DNA of 64,000 nt from Eubacteriales bacterium (GCA_028692105.1 JAQUYC010000005.1:1-64000), one strand, 5' to 3'. Positions 11,699 to 20,483 are shown, counted from the first letter of the stretch. Notes: a model not told the origin generated them from the letters alone. A program made the numbers and translations.

Positions 11699-11882
11699 CA
11701 AATCGTGTTTACTTTATGTTGTATATTCGTCTCGGGGCGCCGCGACGAGGATGTTCTCGGAAGAAACCGTCCTGTTACTACGTAATACCGCCGACAACCT
11801 ATCACTCGCAAATCGTGCTTACTTTATGATGTATTCATTTCCTGGGGCATCGCGACGATGTGTTCTCGGCAAAAACCGTCCG
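11699..11882 (+). repeat. Pair of imperfect ~74-base direct repeats
   Basis: Copy 1 (11699-11772) and copy 2 (11809-11882) share CAAATCGTG, TTACTTTATG.TGTAT, a GGGGC..CGCGACGA core, TGTTCTCGG and AAACCGTCC in the same order and spacing, with a period of about 110 bases. Together they occupy most of the comEB-metH gap. No coding potential is visible. The right copy runs into a terminator at 11871-11901. Confidence 0.7.
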
Positions 11883-11901
11883 AGCGGAGCGAGCGGTTTT
11901 T
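11871..11901 (-). terminator. Intrinsic terminator of the truA-metF-metH operon
   Basis: AAAAACCG (11871-11878) pairs with CGGTTTTT (11894-11901) around a GC-rich loop that can extend the stem. On the minus strand this gives a hairpin ending in T5, 31 bases past the metH stop. Confidence 0.7.
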
Positions 11902-11931
11902 AAGAGAATACATCTGGCAGATGCCCTCCAA

Positions 11932-14409
11932 TTACCCTTCTTTAAAAACACGATTTGCAGTCCTTACCGCCTCCATTGCATCCTTGCAGTAAAAATCCGC
12001 ACCTATTTTTTTCGCATATTCCTTGTTCAGTACAGCACCGCCAACCATAGTAACACAATCCAGCCCTGCTTCCTTTAATGCCTTGATTGTCTTTTCCATG
12101 TTCACTACTGTAGTCGTCATCAGCGCAGAGAGTCCGACCATTTTAATATTTTGGTTTTTAGCAGCTTCAACTACATCTTCGATAGGGACGTCCTTCCCCA
12201 GATCTACGACCTCATATCCATAATTCTCCAACAGTACTTTGACTATATTTTTACCGATATCATGTATATCTCCCTGGACAGTAGCCAATATCACCTTCCC
12301 GTAAGATACCATGCCGCCGGTTGATTTCATCGCTTCCTTCAGTACAGAAAATGCTGCCTTCACAGTTTCGGCTGATTTGATCAACTGAGGGAGAAAGCTG
12401 TTACCGCTTTCATATTCCTTACCCACGATTTCCAACGCAGGAATTATCGTCTTCTCTACAATATCCAGAGGCTTCATCTCTTTTAAAAGCTTTTCTGTGG
12501 CCTCGGCTGCTCGATCTTCGAAGCCTTCAAGAATGATCTCTTTTAGCGTAAGCTCTGCTTTCTTTGCGCTTGCCGTTATGTTTGCTTTTGTTTTCGCATC
12601 GGGAGTTTTACCGGCAACCTGATTCACCTGTCCGCCATAAAATCGGATATAGTCATTCGACTCCTTATCCTTCCCGCTCAAAGCTTCGAAGGCTCGAATA
12701 GTATCCATGTATTCAGGCACCAACGGATCTGTTATCGGTGCATCCAGTCCGGCCGCAAGAGCCATGCCCAGAAAGGTCCTGTTCAGCAGCTTCCGTTCCG
12801 GTAAGCCGAAAGAAACATTGCTTGCCCCTAATGTTGTTTTTACTCCGAATTGCTGCTTAACCCTGCGGATAGCCTCTAATGTATCTCTTCCTGCCTCCTG
12901 CTGTGCAGATACCGTTAAAGTCAGGCAGTCAACGATAATTCTTTCAGCATCTATCCCATAGGTTTCAGCAGTTTTAATGATTCTTTCTGCTATGGTAAGC
13001 CTTTCTTCTGTATTTTCCGGTAGGCCTTTTTCATCCAATGTAAGCGCTATGACACAGGTCCCATATTTTTTCACGATTGGGAAAATTGTTTCCATGCTTT
13101 CTTTTTTGCCGTTGACGGAGTTAATGATCGGTTTTCCGTTATAGTGCCTTACTGCAGCCTCAATAACCTTCGGATCGGCGCTGTCGATCTGAAGCGGTGC
13201 ATTCACCACTGAGGATACCTTTTTGACTGCTGTCAGCATCACCTCATATTCATCGATCTCCGGCAGGCCGACGTTGATATCAAGTATATCTGCTCCGGCT
13301 TTCACTTGCTCTATGGCTTCGTTCTCCAAATATGAAAAGTCTTTTGCCTTTAATGCTTCTTTTAATAGTTTCTTGCCGGTGGGATTTATTCTTTCACCAA
13401 TTACCCTGATCCTGTCATCAATCATAACTGTCTTCATTGCAGAGCTTGCTGCCGTTAAGCTCTTTCTTCTGCCCTGCTTGTCCGATTCAATCGCCGGTGA
13501 AGTATACTCTTGCGATTGAATGCTTTTGGTCAATGCTGCTATATACTCAGGGGAAGTTCCGCAGCAGCCCCCTGCTATAGCGATTCCATCCCGAATCATT
13601 TCCTGCATGGCTTCGACATATTCTGTAATGTTTACTTGATAAACAGTCTCTCCGTCTACAATAGACGGCAATCCTGCATTTGGTTGAACCAGAACAGGCA
13701 ATCCTGAGTATTTCAGGAATTCCCTGACAATCCCGGTCATCTGTTTTGGACCTAAAGAGCAGTTCACTCCGATAGCATCAATACCAAGATCCTGAATAAT
13801 GTTGATGGCAGTAAGCGGATCTGTTCCCATCAGCATCCTGCCGTCCTCCTGGAACGTAACAGAGCAGAACACAGGCAAATCACAATTTTCTTTTGCTGCC
13901 AGAACCGCTGACTTTAATTCGTAAATATCGGTAAATGTTTCAAAAAAGATAACATCTACTCCGACCCTGCTACCTGCGATGATCAGTTCCTTATAAATAT
14001 CATAGGCTTCATCAAAGGACATGTCTCCCGCAGGTTCCATAAGCTTGCCGATTGGTCCGATATCAAGGGCAACAAATTTATCCGAATAAGAGTCCTTATC
14101 CGGGTCACCTGCGGTATTTTTTACCATTGCCGCAGCGGACCTTGCAAGCTGCACTGACCGTGAGACTATTTGATCTACCGTATAACCTGTTTTTTCAAGT
14201 TTTAACCGGTTACATCCGAAGGTGTTAGTCGAAACAAGATCGCTGCCGGCCTCATAGTAAGCCCGATGAATATCCTCAATTATTTCAGGGTGGGTATAAT
14301 TTAGCATTTCAGGGATTTCACCTGCTTTAAGCCCGTATTGCTGCAGCATCGTTCCCATTGCCCCGTCGCAAATAATAATTTTTTTTCCGAATAAATCTGT
14401 TATTTTCAT
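11932..14409 (-). CDS. metH: Cobalamin-dependent methionine synthase, short form
   Basis: It transfers a methyl group from methyl-tetrahydrofolate to homocysteine through cobalamin. The order of domains is a homocysteine methyltransferase barrel (about 1-300, zinc Cys in AIAGGCCGTSPEYI), a pterin-binding barrel (about 330-590, RVIGERINPTGKK), the B12 cap helices and the B12-binding Rossmann domain (DIHDIGKN base-off motif, then GLSALMTTT and MVGGAVLN). At 825 residues it lacks the C-terminal SAM-dependent reactivation domain of the E. coli enzyme (about 1,200 residues), so reactivation must be supplied elsewhere. The ATG at 14409 is chosen over 14424 because GGAAG stands just upstream. It is transcribed with metF. 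Confidence 0.95.
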   Translation of the reverse strand: MKITDLFGKKIIICDGAMGTMLQQYGLKAGEIPEMLNYTHPEIIEDIHRAYYEAGSDLVSTNTFGCNRLKLEKTGYTVDQIVSRSVQLARSAAAMVKNTAGDPDKDSYSDKFVALDIGPIGKLMEPAGDMSFDEAYDIYKELIIAGSRVGVDVIFFETFTDIYELKSAVLAAKENCDLPVFCSVTFQEDGRMLMGTDPLTAINIIQDLGIDAIGVNCSLGPKQMTGIVREFLKYSGLPVLVQPNAGLPSIVDGETVYQVNITEYVEAMQEMIRDGIAIAGGCCGTSPEYIAALTKSIQSQEYTSPAIESDKQGRRKSLTAASSAMKTVMIDDRIRVIGERINPTGKKLLKEALKAKDFSYLENEAIEQVKAGADILDINVGLPEIDEYEVMLTAVKKVSSVVNAPLQIDSADPKVIEAAVRHYNGKPIINSVNGKKESMETIFPIVKKYGTCVIALTLDEKGLPENTEERLTIAERIIKTAETYGIDAERIIVDCLTLTVSAQQEAGRDTLEAIRRVKQQFGVKTTLGASNVSFGLPERKLLNRTFLGMALAAGLDAPITDPLVPEYMDTIRAFEALSGKDKESNDYIRFYGGQVNQVAGKTPDAKTKANITASAKKAELTLKEIILEGFEDRAAEATEKLLKEMKPLDIVEKTIIPALEIVGKEYESGNSFLPQLIKSAETVKAAFSVLKEAMKSTGGMVSYGKVILATVQGDIHDIGKNIVKVLLENYGYEVVDLGKDVPIEDVVEAAKNQNIKMVGLSALMTTTVVNMEKTIKALKEAGLDCVTMVGGAVLNKEYAKKIGADFYCKDAMEAVRTANRVFKEG

Positions 14410-14433
14410 TGAACTTCCTATCATATATTTATT

Positions 14434-15318
14434 TTAGTTATTCTGCAATTTTCTGATGTTTTCAATGTTTCCAATGATACGCTTCGCAGTATCAGCCTTG
14501 TTCATGGTATATAAGTGGATTCCTCTTACGCCCCACGCCATCAAGTCTATAATCTGTTCTATTGCATAAGCCTCGCCAGCTTCTTTCAATGCTGCCGGAT
14601 TGTCTTCATAGCGGTCAAGAATTCTTATCAGCTTCTTGGGCATCTGACATCCTGAAAGCTTTGTCATTCTCACAACCTGATTCTTGTTAAGCACAGGCAT
14701 GATTCCGGCGGATACCGGAACGTTAATGCCAGCTATGTCTATCTGTTCCATGAACTGAAAAAAAAGTTCATTGTCGAAGAAAAGCTGAGTCATCAGAAAG
14801 TCAACTCCCATATCAACCTTATCTTTTAAATATTTGATATCTTTAACCTTGCTGTCACATTCCACATGACCTTCCGGATAGCAGGCCGCACCGATACTGA
14901 AATCCCTCTCAGCTTTTACTTCGCTGATCAGGTCGGCAGCATGCTCATACTGCAGAGGATTTGGAAATTCAAAGTCAGGGTCCTCAGGGATATCTCCTCT
15001 CATGGCAAGTATGTTTTCAATATTATTCTTGCGCATTACTTCAAATGCTTCCCGGATCTGATTTTTAGTTGCTGATATACAAGTCAAATGTGCCAAGCTT
15101 TCAATATTATACTCATTTTTGATCTTTGAAGCAATTTCTAAAGTTCTGTCTTTTGCCTTTCCCCCCGCTCCATACGTTACGCTGATAAAGTCAGGGTTGA
15201 TGTCAGCGAGTTCATCCAAAGTCTTAAAAACTGTCTCGACCGGAGAATCGAGTTTTGGAGGAAAGATTTCCAGGGAGATCACAGTCTTTTTTGTTTCATA
15301 CAGATCCTTTATTTTCAC
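14434..15318 (-). CDS. metF: Methylenetetrahydrofolate reductase
   Basis: This flavoenzyme (294 residues) reduces methylene-THF to the methyl-THF used by the adjacent MetH. Typical segments are SLEIFPPK near the N-terminus, FISVTYGAGG, HLTC, LAMRGD, GAACYPEGH and FLMTQLFFDN. It lies 24 bases upstream of metH and 18 bases downstream of truA, so the three probably form one transcript. No SAM riboswitch is visible in front of it. Confidence 0.95.
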   Translation of the reverse strand: MKIKDLYETKKTVISLEIFPPKLDSPVETVFKTLDELADINPDFISVTYGAGGKAKDRTLEIASKIKNEYNIESLAHLTCISATKNQIREAFEVMRKNNIENILAMRGDIPEDPDFEFPNPLQYEHAADLISEVKAERDFSIGAACYPEGHVECDSKVKDIKYLKDKVDMGVDFLMTQLFFDNELFFQFMEQIDIAGINVPVSAGIMPVLNKNQVVRMTKLSGCQMPKKLIRILDRYEDNPAALKEAGEAYAIEQIIDLMAWGVRGIHLYTMNKADTAKRIIGNIENIRKLQNN

Positions 15319-15336
15319 TTTGCTGCTCCTTTCCGT

Positions 15337-16197
15337 TTAACATTCTGCCTGAATTGTTTCTGTTGCTTCGTACATTTTTTCTTTTTTATAGAACACCTCC
15401 GCAAGGTACAAGCCTTGAGGAGGAGCAGTATGACCTGCCAACTGTCTGGATTCCCCTGCAATCAGGTCCGGTATCTTGTCGGGTTTTATTTTATTCAATC
15501 CTACATCAACAAGGGTCCCGGCAATAATTCTGACCATATTATATAGAAAACCATCACCGGTTATTTCCAGTATAACTGCGTTTGGCGTGGCATCCGGGTT
15601 TTCTGTTAAGTCCGGTGTTCTTGCTGCATGAATCTTTGCGCTGTAAATTGTTCGGACTGTCGACTCCAATTTTTTTCCTCCTGCCGCCTGAAATGTAATA
15701 AAATCATAAGTTCCGATAAAATGAGCGGCGGCATGTTCCATTGCTTCGACATTTAGCAATCGGCTGATGGAATAGAAAAAGTTTCTTTGAAAGGGATCCG
15801 GCGTCTGCGCATTTCTTATTTTATATATATATTTTTTCCCAACTGCATTGAATCTGGCATGAAAATCAAGCGGGACTTCTTCTGCCGATAGAATCACGAC
15901 ATCCGCAGTATTTTTTCTGTTTCTTCCGTTATTATCCGATGCGGCGGCAAGCAGTCCGTTTGCCGCAACGGGTATTTTATCTACCGGAATACTGAAATCT
16001 GCCAAAAAGCTGGCACGCTGACCATAGGCATGGACGCCCGCATCAGTTCTGCTTGTTCCATTGACTCGAATCGGTCGGGCACAGATCGTACTAAGCACTC
16101 GCTCAACCTCGCCCTGGACACTTCTTTGATCAGGCTGTATTTGCCAGCCGCAGAAGCCGGTACCGTCGTATGCGATTGTCAACAGAACATTCTTCAA
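15337..16197 (-). CDS. truA: tRNA pseudouridine synthase A
   Basis: It isomerises uridines 38-40 in the tRNA anticodon arm. The catalytic aspartate is in SRTDAGVHAYGQ, and the N-terminus MKNVLLTIAYDGTGFCGWQIQP is canonical. At 286 residues it is slightly long, with an insert (about residues 86-100) rich in Asn and Arg. Its GAGGTGAGG ribosome site is the terminal part of a 94-bp repeat (16205-16402) that could fold over it. Confidence 0.93.
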   Translation of the reverse strand: MKNVLLTIAYDGTGFCGWQIQPDQRSVQGEVERVLSTICARPIRVNGTSRTDAGVHAYGQRASFLADFSIPVDKIPVAANGLLAAASDNNGRNRKNTADVVILSAEEVPLDFHARFNAVGKKYIYKIRNAQTPDPFQRNFFYSISRLLNVEAMEHAAAHFIGTYDFITFQAAGGKKLESTVRTIYSAKIHAARTPDLTENPDATPNAVILEITGDGFLYNMVRIIAGTLVDVGLNKIKPDKIPDLIAGESRQLAGHTAPPQGLYLAEVFYKKEKMYEATETIQAEC

Positions 16198-16204
16198 ATC
16201 CTCA

Positions 16205-16402
16205 CCTCGTTATAACGCATACGTAGAAAATTTTCGGCTGTAGGAAATTTTCTTACCCCTTGCGCGTTTCAACGAGGTACGCAGGGTGCAATACCTTACC
16301 TCGTTATAACGCATACGTAGAAAATTTTCGGCTGTAGGAAATTTTCTTACCCCTTGCGCGTTTCAACGAGGTATACAGGGTGCAATACCTTACCTCGTTA
16401 TA
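16205..16402 (+). repeat. 94-bp tandem repeat with nested inverted repeats in the truA leader
   Basis: Two near-identical 94-base units start at 16205 and 16299, and a third begins at 16393 but stops after about 10 bases. The two full units differ at only two positions (ACGCAGG against ATACAGG). Each holds an outer inverted repeat, ACCTCGTT/AACGAGGT, and an inner one, AGAAAATTTTC/GGAAATTTTCT (10 of 11 matching). The unit next to truA supplies the gene's Shine-Dalgarno sequence. Confidence 0.85.
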
Positions 16403-16696
16403 CTTAAATAATTATACTATCATCATGAGCCCTGCGTCAAATTATTTGCCGAAATTCAACAGCTGTGTAAACTTCATACATTCAATAAGTGCGACTTCGA
16501 TTTTTTTACAAATTAAGGTAAGTTAATAAACGCATTAATGTTATGTATATATCTGACAATTTACAATATTTTAAATATTTTAAAAACTTATGTTGCATAA
16601 TTCTTTATCTTTGTGTAATATATGAATATATTAAAACTGTCCATTATCTTTATTTTCCTTTTAATACTGCCACTCCAAAAAACCAATATGGCAAGG

Positions 16697-16736
16697 TATA
16701 GAAAAGAATCAATGTAACCATTGATTCTTTTCTATA
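16697..16736. repeat. Perfect 18-bp inverted repeat
   Basis: The left arm at 16697-16714 (TATAGAAAAGAATCAATG) is followed by the loop TAAC and an exactly complementary right arm at 16719-16736. There is no gene on either side within 190 bases. It could be a terminator relic or the end of a small mobile element. Confidence 0.7.
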
Positions 16737-16848
16737 GTGCATTTACGACGAAAATCTACAAATCACAAGTTTACTTGTAGATTTCTACTGTAATTTTGTC
16801 AGCGGTGCTAACGCCGCTTTCAGCGACTCTGACTCGCGATGCTCGCCG

Positions 16849-16907
16849 CTGTCCGTTTTGCCAGCCAAGCAAGCTTGGGGCAAAAAGGCAAAGCACCGGA
16901 CAGAATG
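16849..16907 (-). repeat. Dispersed structured repeat, copy 2
   Basis: This is the inverted counterpart of 1901-1955 and the better-preserved copy. The outer stem CTGTCCG/CGGACAG is perfect, the inner stem TTTTGCC/GGCAAAA is perfect, and the apical CCAAG/CTTGG closes a 4-base loop. It lies just beyond the 3' end of the prepilin peptidase gene. Confidence 0.75.
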
Positions 16908-16929
16908 TTATAAGACTGCCGTCTTTATT

Positions 16930-17634
16930 TTATCCCGTATATATCTCTACCAACATCAACAGCTCCTTGCTGAACAAAATATAAAGAGCAGCCGCGGCAG
17001 AAATAAATGGCCCAAGTGGCTGCTCTTCCCCGAATTTTATCTTTCTTAGAGCAAGCCCCGCAGCAAAGACAATTGCGCTGGAAAATATTGAGATAATCAG
17101 TATGACTATAACGCCTTTTAAACCGGAAAGCAGTCCGATGGCAGCAAAGAGCTTTATATCTCCGAAACCTATTGATTCCTTTTTGAATATCAGCCATCCT
17201 ATAAGCCCCATGAACAGGATACAGCCCCCGCCTGCAATCAAACCATACAGCGACGAGAGGCGGGATGAATGAAATGGTATAAAGCCTAAGGCGGTCACTG
17301 CAAGTGCAATCACATATTGATCAGGTATGATTCTGTATTTCATATCCGCCATGCCAATTTGCAGAAGCAGCCAAAGAGCAATAATGCCTGCAATTGTATA
17401 AAGAATTCCCTGATCCAGCAGCTTTAATGATGCCGCAGTAAAAATCAGAACAAAAACAGCAAACCAAGGCTTTCGCTTGATTCTTTCTCCCCACATTCCG
17501 CGATCCGGCTCCTGGTTGTAATCACAAAGCCATTTTGCGGGTATTCTGTTGTATGTGTATATAATTGAAGAACCGGCAAGCAGTCCGGCAGCAATTGAAA
17601 AAGCAATTTTCAGCAGCGGAAGAATTATTTCCAT
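16930..17634 (-). CDS. Prepilin peptidase (A24 family)
   Basis: This is a membrane aspartic protease (234 residues, about seven to eight helices) that cuts type IV prepilin-like leaders. The two catalytic aspartates are in IGMADMKYRIIPD and the GxGD motif ESIGFGDIKLF. The N-terminal cytoplasmic loop found in bifunctional prepilin peptidases is shortened to RIPAKWLCDYNQEPD with only one cysteine, so the zinc-binding methylase part is reduced. No pilin or pilus-assembly gene is in the window. Confidence 0.85.
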   Translation of the reverse strand: MEIILPLLKIAFSIAAGLLAGSSIIYTYNRIPAKWLCDYNQEPDRGMWGERIKRKPWFAVFVLIFTAASLKLLDQGILYTIAGIIALWLLLQIGMADMKYRIIPDQYVIALAVTALGFIPFHSSRLSSLYGLIAGGGCILFMGLIGWLIFKKESIGFGDIKLFAAIGLLSGLKGVIVILIISIFSSAIVFAAGLALRKIKFGEEQPLGPFISAAAALYILFSKELLMLVEIYTG

Positions 17635-17836
17635 GATTCATAGTATACAGCCGTGCAGGCTTCAGGAACCTGCATTGTCTGCCTCCTTATTTATTTTAGC
17701 AAAACGGAAATGGAATTACAAGCGTAAATTGTAAATTTATTGAATTTTTCGTCGATGAATGATAATTTATGGAAAATTATGTGGTATTTTGACGAAAATT
17801 TACTGTAAACCCAGTCCGGATTTTGTCTTTCTCTGA

Positions 17837-17865
17837 TTTACATTTTCTGAATATCAATGTAAAAT
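17837..17865 (+). promoter_or_regulatory. Promoter and inverted repeat before the hybrid histidine kinase
   Basis: TTTACA (17837-17842) and TAAAAT (17860-17865) are 17 bases apart. The same segment forms an 8-bp inverted repeat, TTTACATT (17837-17844) and AATGTAAA (17856-17863), which could be an operator that overlaps both promoter elements. The rest of 17635-17919 shows nothing I can name. Confidence 0.55.
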
Positions 17866-17919
17866 CGTATGGGTGAAAAGCTGAAATGAAGGCAGTGGTT
17901 AGGTAATAGGAGTTCAAAT

Positions 17920-20433
17920 ATGAAAAAATTAGATTTAAGCTTTATGGCTGTCATGATTATCACTCTTGTCATAGTATTGATATTAAGCGCTATGGCTGTC
18001 TTTTCTTGTCATAATGAAGTTCTTTCGGTTAAGAACCAGAAGGATGCCATGCTTAATTTTAATATAAAACATTCCCATCTCCTTGATGGTATGCTCTTCA
18101 ACGTTAAGCAATATATGGAAACAAATGATACGATATATAAAACAGAATTCTATAGTATTAAAAGTAATTACATGAAAAACGACATTGTTTCTGTGGAAGA
18201 CCTTCGCTTTAATTCCGAAGAAGAAAAGCTTTATAACGAATTTAATAACAATTTTCATGAGATAATAGATACTCTCAGTACAGCTATCAGTGCGAATAAC
18301 TTATCTTTTATTATAGGTAAAGATAATATGATTACGGAATTTGACAGTTTTTATTCACGACAGAATGAGCTGATGGCTGAACTGTCCGGAAAATATATCG
18401 AACGTCTTAATCTGAAAGAAAATGAGATTCTGATTCAGCAAAAATATCTAGAACACTCTCTGATAACTATTTCTCTTCTTCTTTTGATAGTTGCAGGTGC
18501 AACATTCTATCAAATACTAAGAGAAAATAATTTCAACTTATACTTCAGTAAGCTTTATAATACGGTAGTCGAGAACAATGACGGCGGAATTGCCATATTG
18601 GACAAACAGTACCACTTTGATTATATGAATCCGAAATACAAAGAAATTCTGGGAATCACTGCAGAGAACATAAATGGGAAGTCATTGCACGACATCTTTA
18701 ATCTGGCACTTGCTGAAATTATTGAGAATGCTGCATATGACAGCACTGAGAATGAAGGCAAATTCAGTTTCATCATAGGCGGCAAGAAAAAAAACATTGT
18801 TTACAGTTTTTTTACAATAGATGACGAGTATGGAAACAGTAAATACGTACACCTGATTCGGGATACATCAAAGACGGAAGAACTTCAGCAGCGGCTTAAG
18901 AAACAATTGGTGGAAATCAACTTTTATTCAAAAGCCAAGGATTCTTTTATAGCAAACTTCTCTCACGAAATAAAAACTCCTATTAATGCTATCCTGGGCA
19001 TGGTGCATTTTCTCAAGCGCAGCGATCTGTCGGAGGATCAAATTGATCTTGTGAAAAAAATAGAAACCTCATCAGATATCTTGCTGACCATTATCAACGA
19101 TGTGCTTGACCTGTCAAAGATCAAGAGCAATTCTCTTAGTCTTTACCCTTCCGATTTTTCGTTGAAAACGGTGCTAAATAATGTTGAAGATATGTTTTCC
19201 AACCTATTATCTCAAAAGGGCATTGAATGGAAAACTGAATATGACTTCGATGAAAATCTCTGCCTTCACCTTGATAAGACAAGATTTATTCAGGTACTGG
19301 TCAATCTTGTCAATAACGCCTATAAATTTACTGATTCCGGATATATAAAACTATCGATAGAAACCTTATCAAATAATACAGATTCTGTACTTCTTCAATT
19401 CTGTGTCGAAGACACAGGACTGGGTATTGCAGAAAAAGATATTTCGAAACTGTTCCGAGAGTTCGAGCAGCTTGAAAACCACCTGACAAAACAGCATCAG
19501 GGTACAGGACTCGGTCTGTTCATAAGCAAAAGTATCATCGAAAGCATGGATGGGCATATGTGGGTAAAGAGTACTCGAAGCAAGGGAAGTAAGTTCTTCT
19601 TTACAATAGCGGCTCATAAGGCTCTTGGATACGGTCTGGAAACCATGTCGAATACAAACAGCACCGACCCTCTGGATGGAGCCGGCAGAAAAGCCTTAGT
19701 AGTTGAAGATACTGATATAAATGCGGAAGTTGCGGTTAGGCTTCTTGCCGATATCAATATCTCCTGTGATACTGCCAAAGACGGCATTGCAGCCATTCAA
19801 ACATGTAAAAGCAAGCCCTTGAATTATTATAATGTTATTTTGATGGATATTCATATGCCGAACATGGACGGTTATACCGCCTCTCATATCCTTAAAAAAG
19901 AAATGGGGATTGTTTCCCCTATCATCGCCTTAACCGCTTCCGAAATCAACGATACGATCAGAGCTGAGCAAGCCGGGATTATAGAGAGTTTCCTCTTAAA
20001 GCCATTTAAGGCAGATGCGTTGTATAAAGCTATTTCTCCTTATTTTCAATTTGAGAAAAAAACACTGCCTGATCCGGTTATAAAACCTTCATCTGATGCA
20101 GTGATTTCAGCGGATACTTTTTCAGGCCGAACAGAAGCAATAAAAAATTTGGGAGGAAATGAGCTTATATATAATAAACACATTAATAAATTTAAAGCAA
20201 ATTATGCTGATAGCGCAGAACATATTTCCAGCCTATTGAATGAAAAGAACTTCGATGAGGCAAGACGTCTTGCCCATTCTATCAAAGGCTTGAGCGGTAC
20301 TTTGGGAATGCTAAATGTAATGGATTCAAGCGCAAAACTTGAACATGCGATTCTGAAGGGAGAAGGCTATGATTTAAGCGCAGAACTGGAAAATTTTGAT
20401 AAAAATCTAAGAGCCGCAATTGAAATTATTTAA
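17920..20433 (+). CDS. Hybrid sensor histidine kinase with PAS, receiver and HPt domains
   Basis: This is a membrane phosphorelay protein of 837 residues. In order it has a TM helix (about 8-28), a helical extracytoplasmic sensor (about 30-180), a second TM helix (about 183-203), a PAS domain (about 210-315), HisKA with phospho-acceptor H349 in FSHEIKTPIN, an HATPase domain (VNNAYKF, DTGLGI, GTGLGL boxes), a receiver domain with phospho-acceptor D643 in ILMDIHMPNMDGY, and an HPt domain with H786 in LAHSIKGLSG. It thus holds three relay sites in one chain and needs only an external response regulator. No response regulator gene is adjacent, so output is unknown. Confidence 0.95.
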   Translation: MKKLDLSFMAVMIITLVIVLILSAMAVFSCHNEVLSVKNQKDAMLNFNIKHSHLLDGMLFNVKQYMETNDTIYKTEFYSIKSNYMKNDIVSVEDLRFNSEEEKLYNEFNNNFHEIIDTLSTAISANNLSFIIGKDNMITEFDSFYSRQNELMAELSGKYIERLNLKENEILIQQKYLEHSLITISLLLLIVAGATFYQILRENNFNLYFSKLYNTVVENNDGGIAILDKQYHFDYMNPKYKEILGITAENINGKSLHDIFNLALAEIIENAAYDSTENEGKFSFIIGGKKKNIVYSFFTIDDEYGNSKYVHLIRDTSKTEELQQRLKKQLVEINFYSKAKDSFIANFSHEIKTPINAILGMVHFLKRSDLSEDQIDLVKKIETSSDILLTIINDVLDLSKIKSNSLSLYPSDFSLKTVLNNVEDMFSNLLSQKGIEWKTEYDFDENLCLHLDKTRFIQVLVNLVNNAYKFTDSGYIKLSIETLSNNTDSVLLQFCVEDTGLGIAEKDISKLFREFEQLENHLTKQHQGTGLGLFISKSIIESMDGHMWVKSTRSKGSKFFFTIAAHKALGYGLETMSNTNSTDPLDGAGRKALVVEDTDINAEVAVRLLADINISCDTAKDGIAAIQTCKSKPLNYYNVILMDIHMPNMDGYTASHILKKEMGIVSPIIALTASEINDTIRAEQAGIIESFLLKPFKADALYKAISPYFQFEKKTLPDPVIKPSSDAVISADTFSGRTEAIKNLGGNELIYNKHINKFKANYADSAEHISSLLNEKNFDEARRLAHSIKGLSGTLGMLNVMDSSAKLEHAILKGEGYDLSAELENFDKNLRAAIEII

Positions 20434-20483
20434 TAATAAGGCTTGCTGACTAATGTTAAATGCCCTCGCAGCAATCCTGTTTA

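Larger units (their letters stand above)
16403..16929. other. Gene-free region with several inverted repeats
   Basis: No supported coding frame lies between the truA repeats and the prepilin peptidase. It contains an AT-rich stretch (16403-16680), a perfect 18-bp hairpin (16697-16736), a 10-bp hairpin AAATCTACAA/TTGTAGATTT (16752-16784), a GC-rich stretch with CAGCGG/CCGCTG-type pairings (about 16799-16850), and copy 2 of a dispersed repeat (16849-16907). Confidence 0.6.

Noticed and set aside
14405..15336. SAM (S-box) riboswitch expected before metF/metH
   Set aside because: metF starts 18 bases after truA, so there is no room, and the sequence before truA holds repeats instead of S-box motifs.
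16205..16402. Possible CRISPR array (regularly repeated units with inverted repeats)
   Set aside because: The units are directly abutting 94-base repeats with no variable spacers, only two full copies exist, and no cas gene is nearby.
17820..17919. Cyclic-di-GMP riboswitch before the hybrid kinase
   Set aside because: A few A/G-rich words look similar, but the conserved aptamer stems and tetraloop receptor are missing and the leader is too short.
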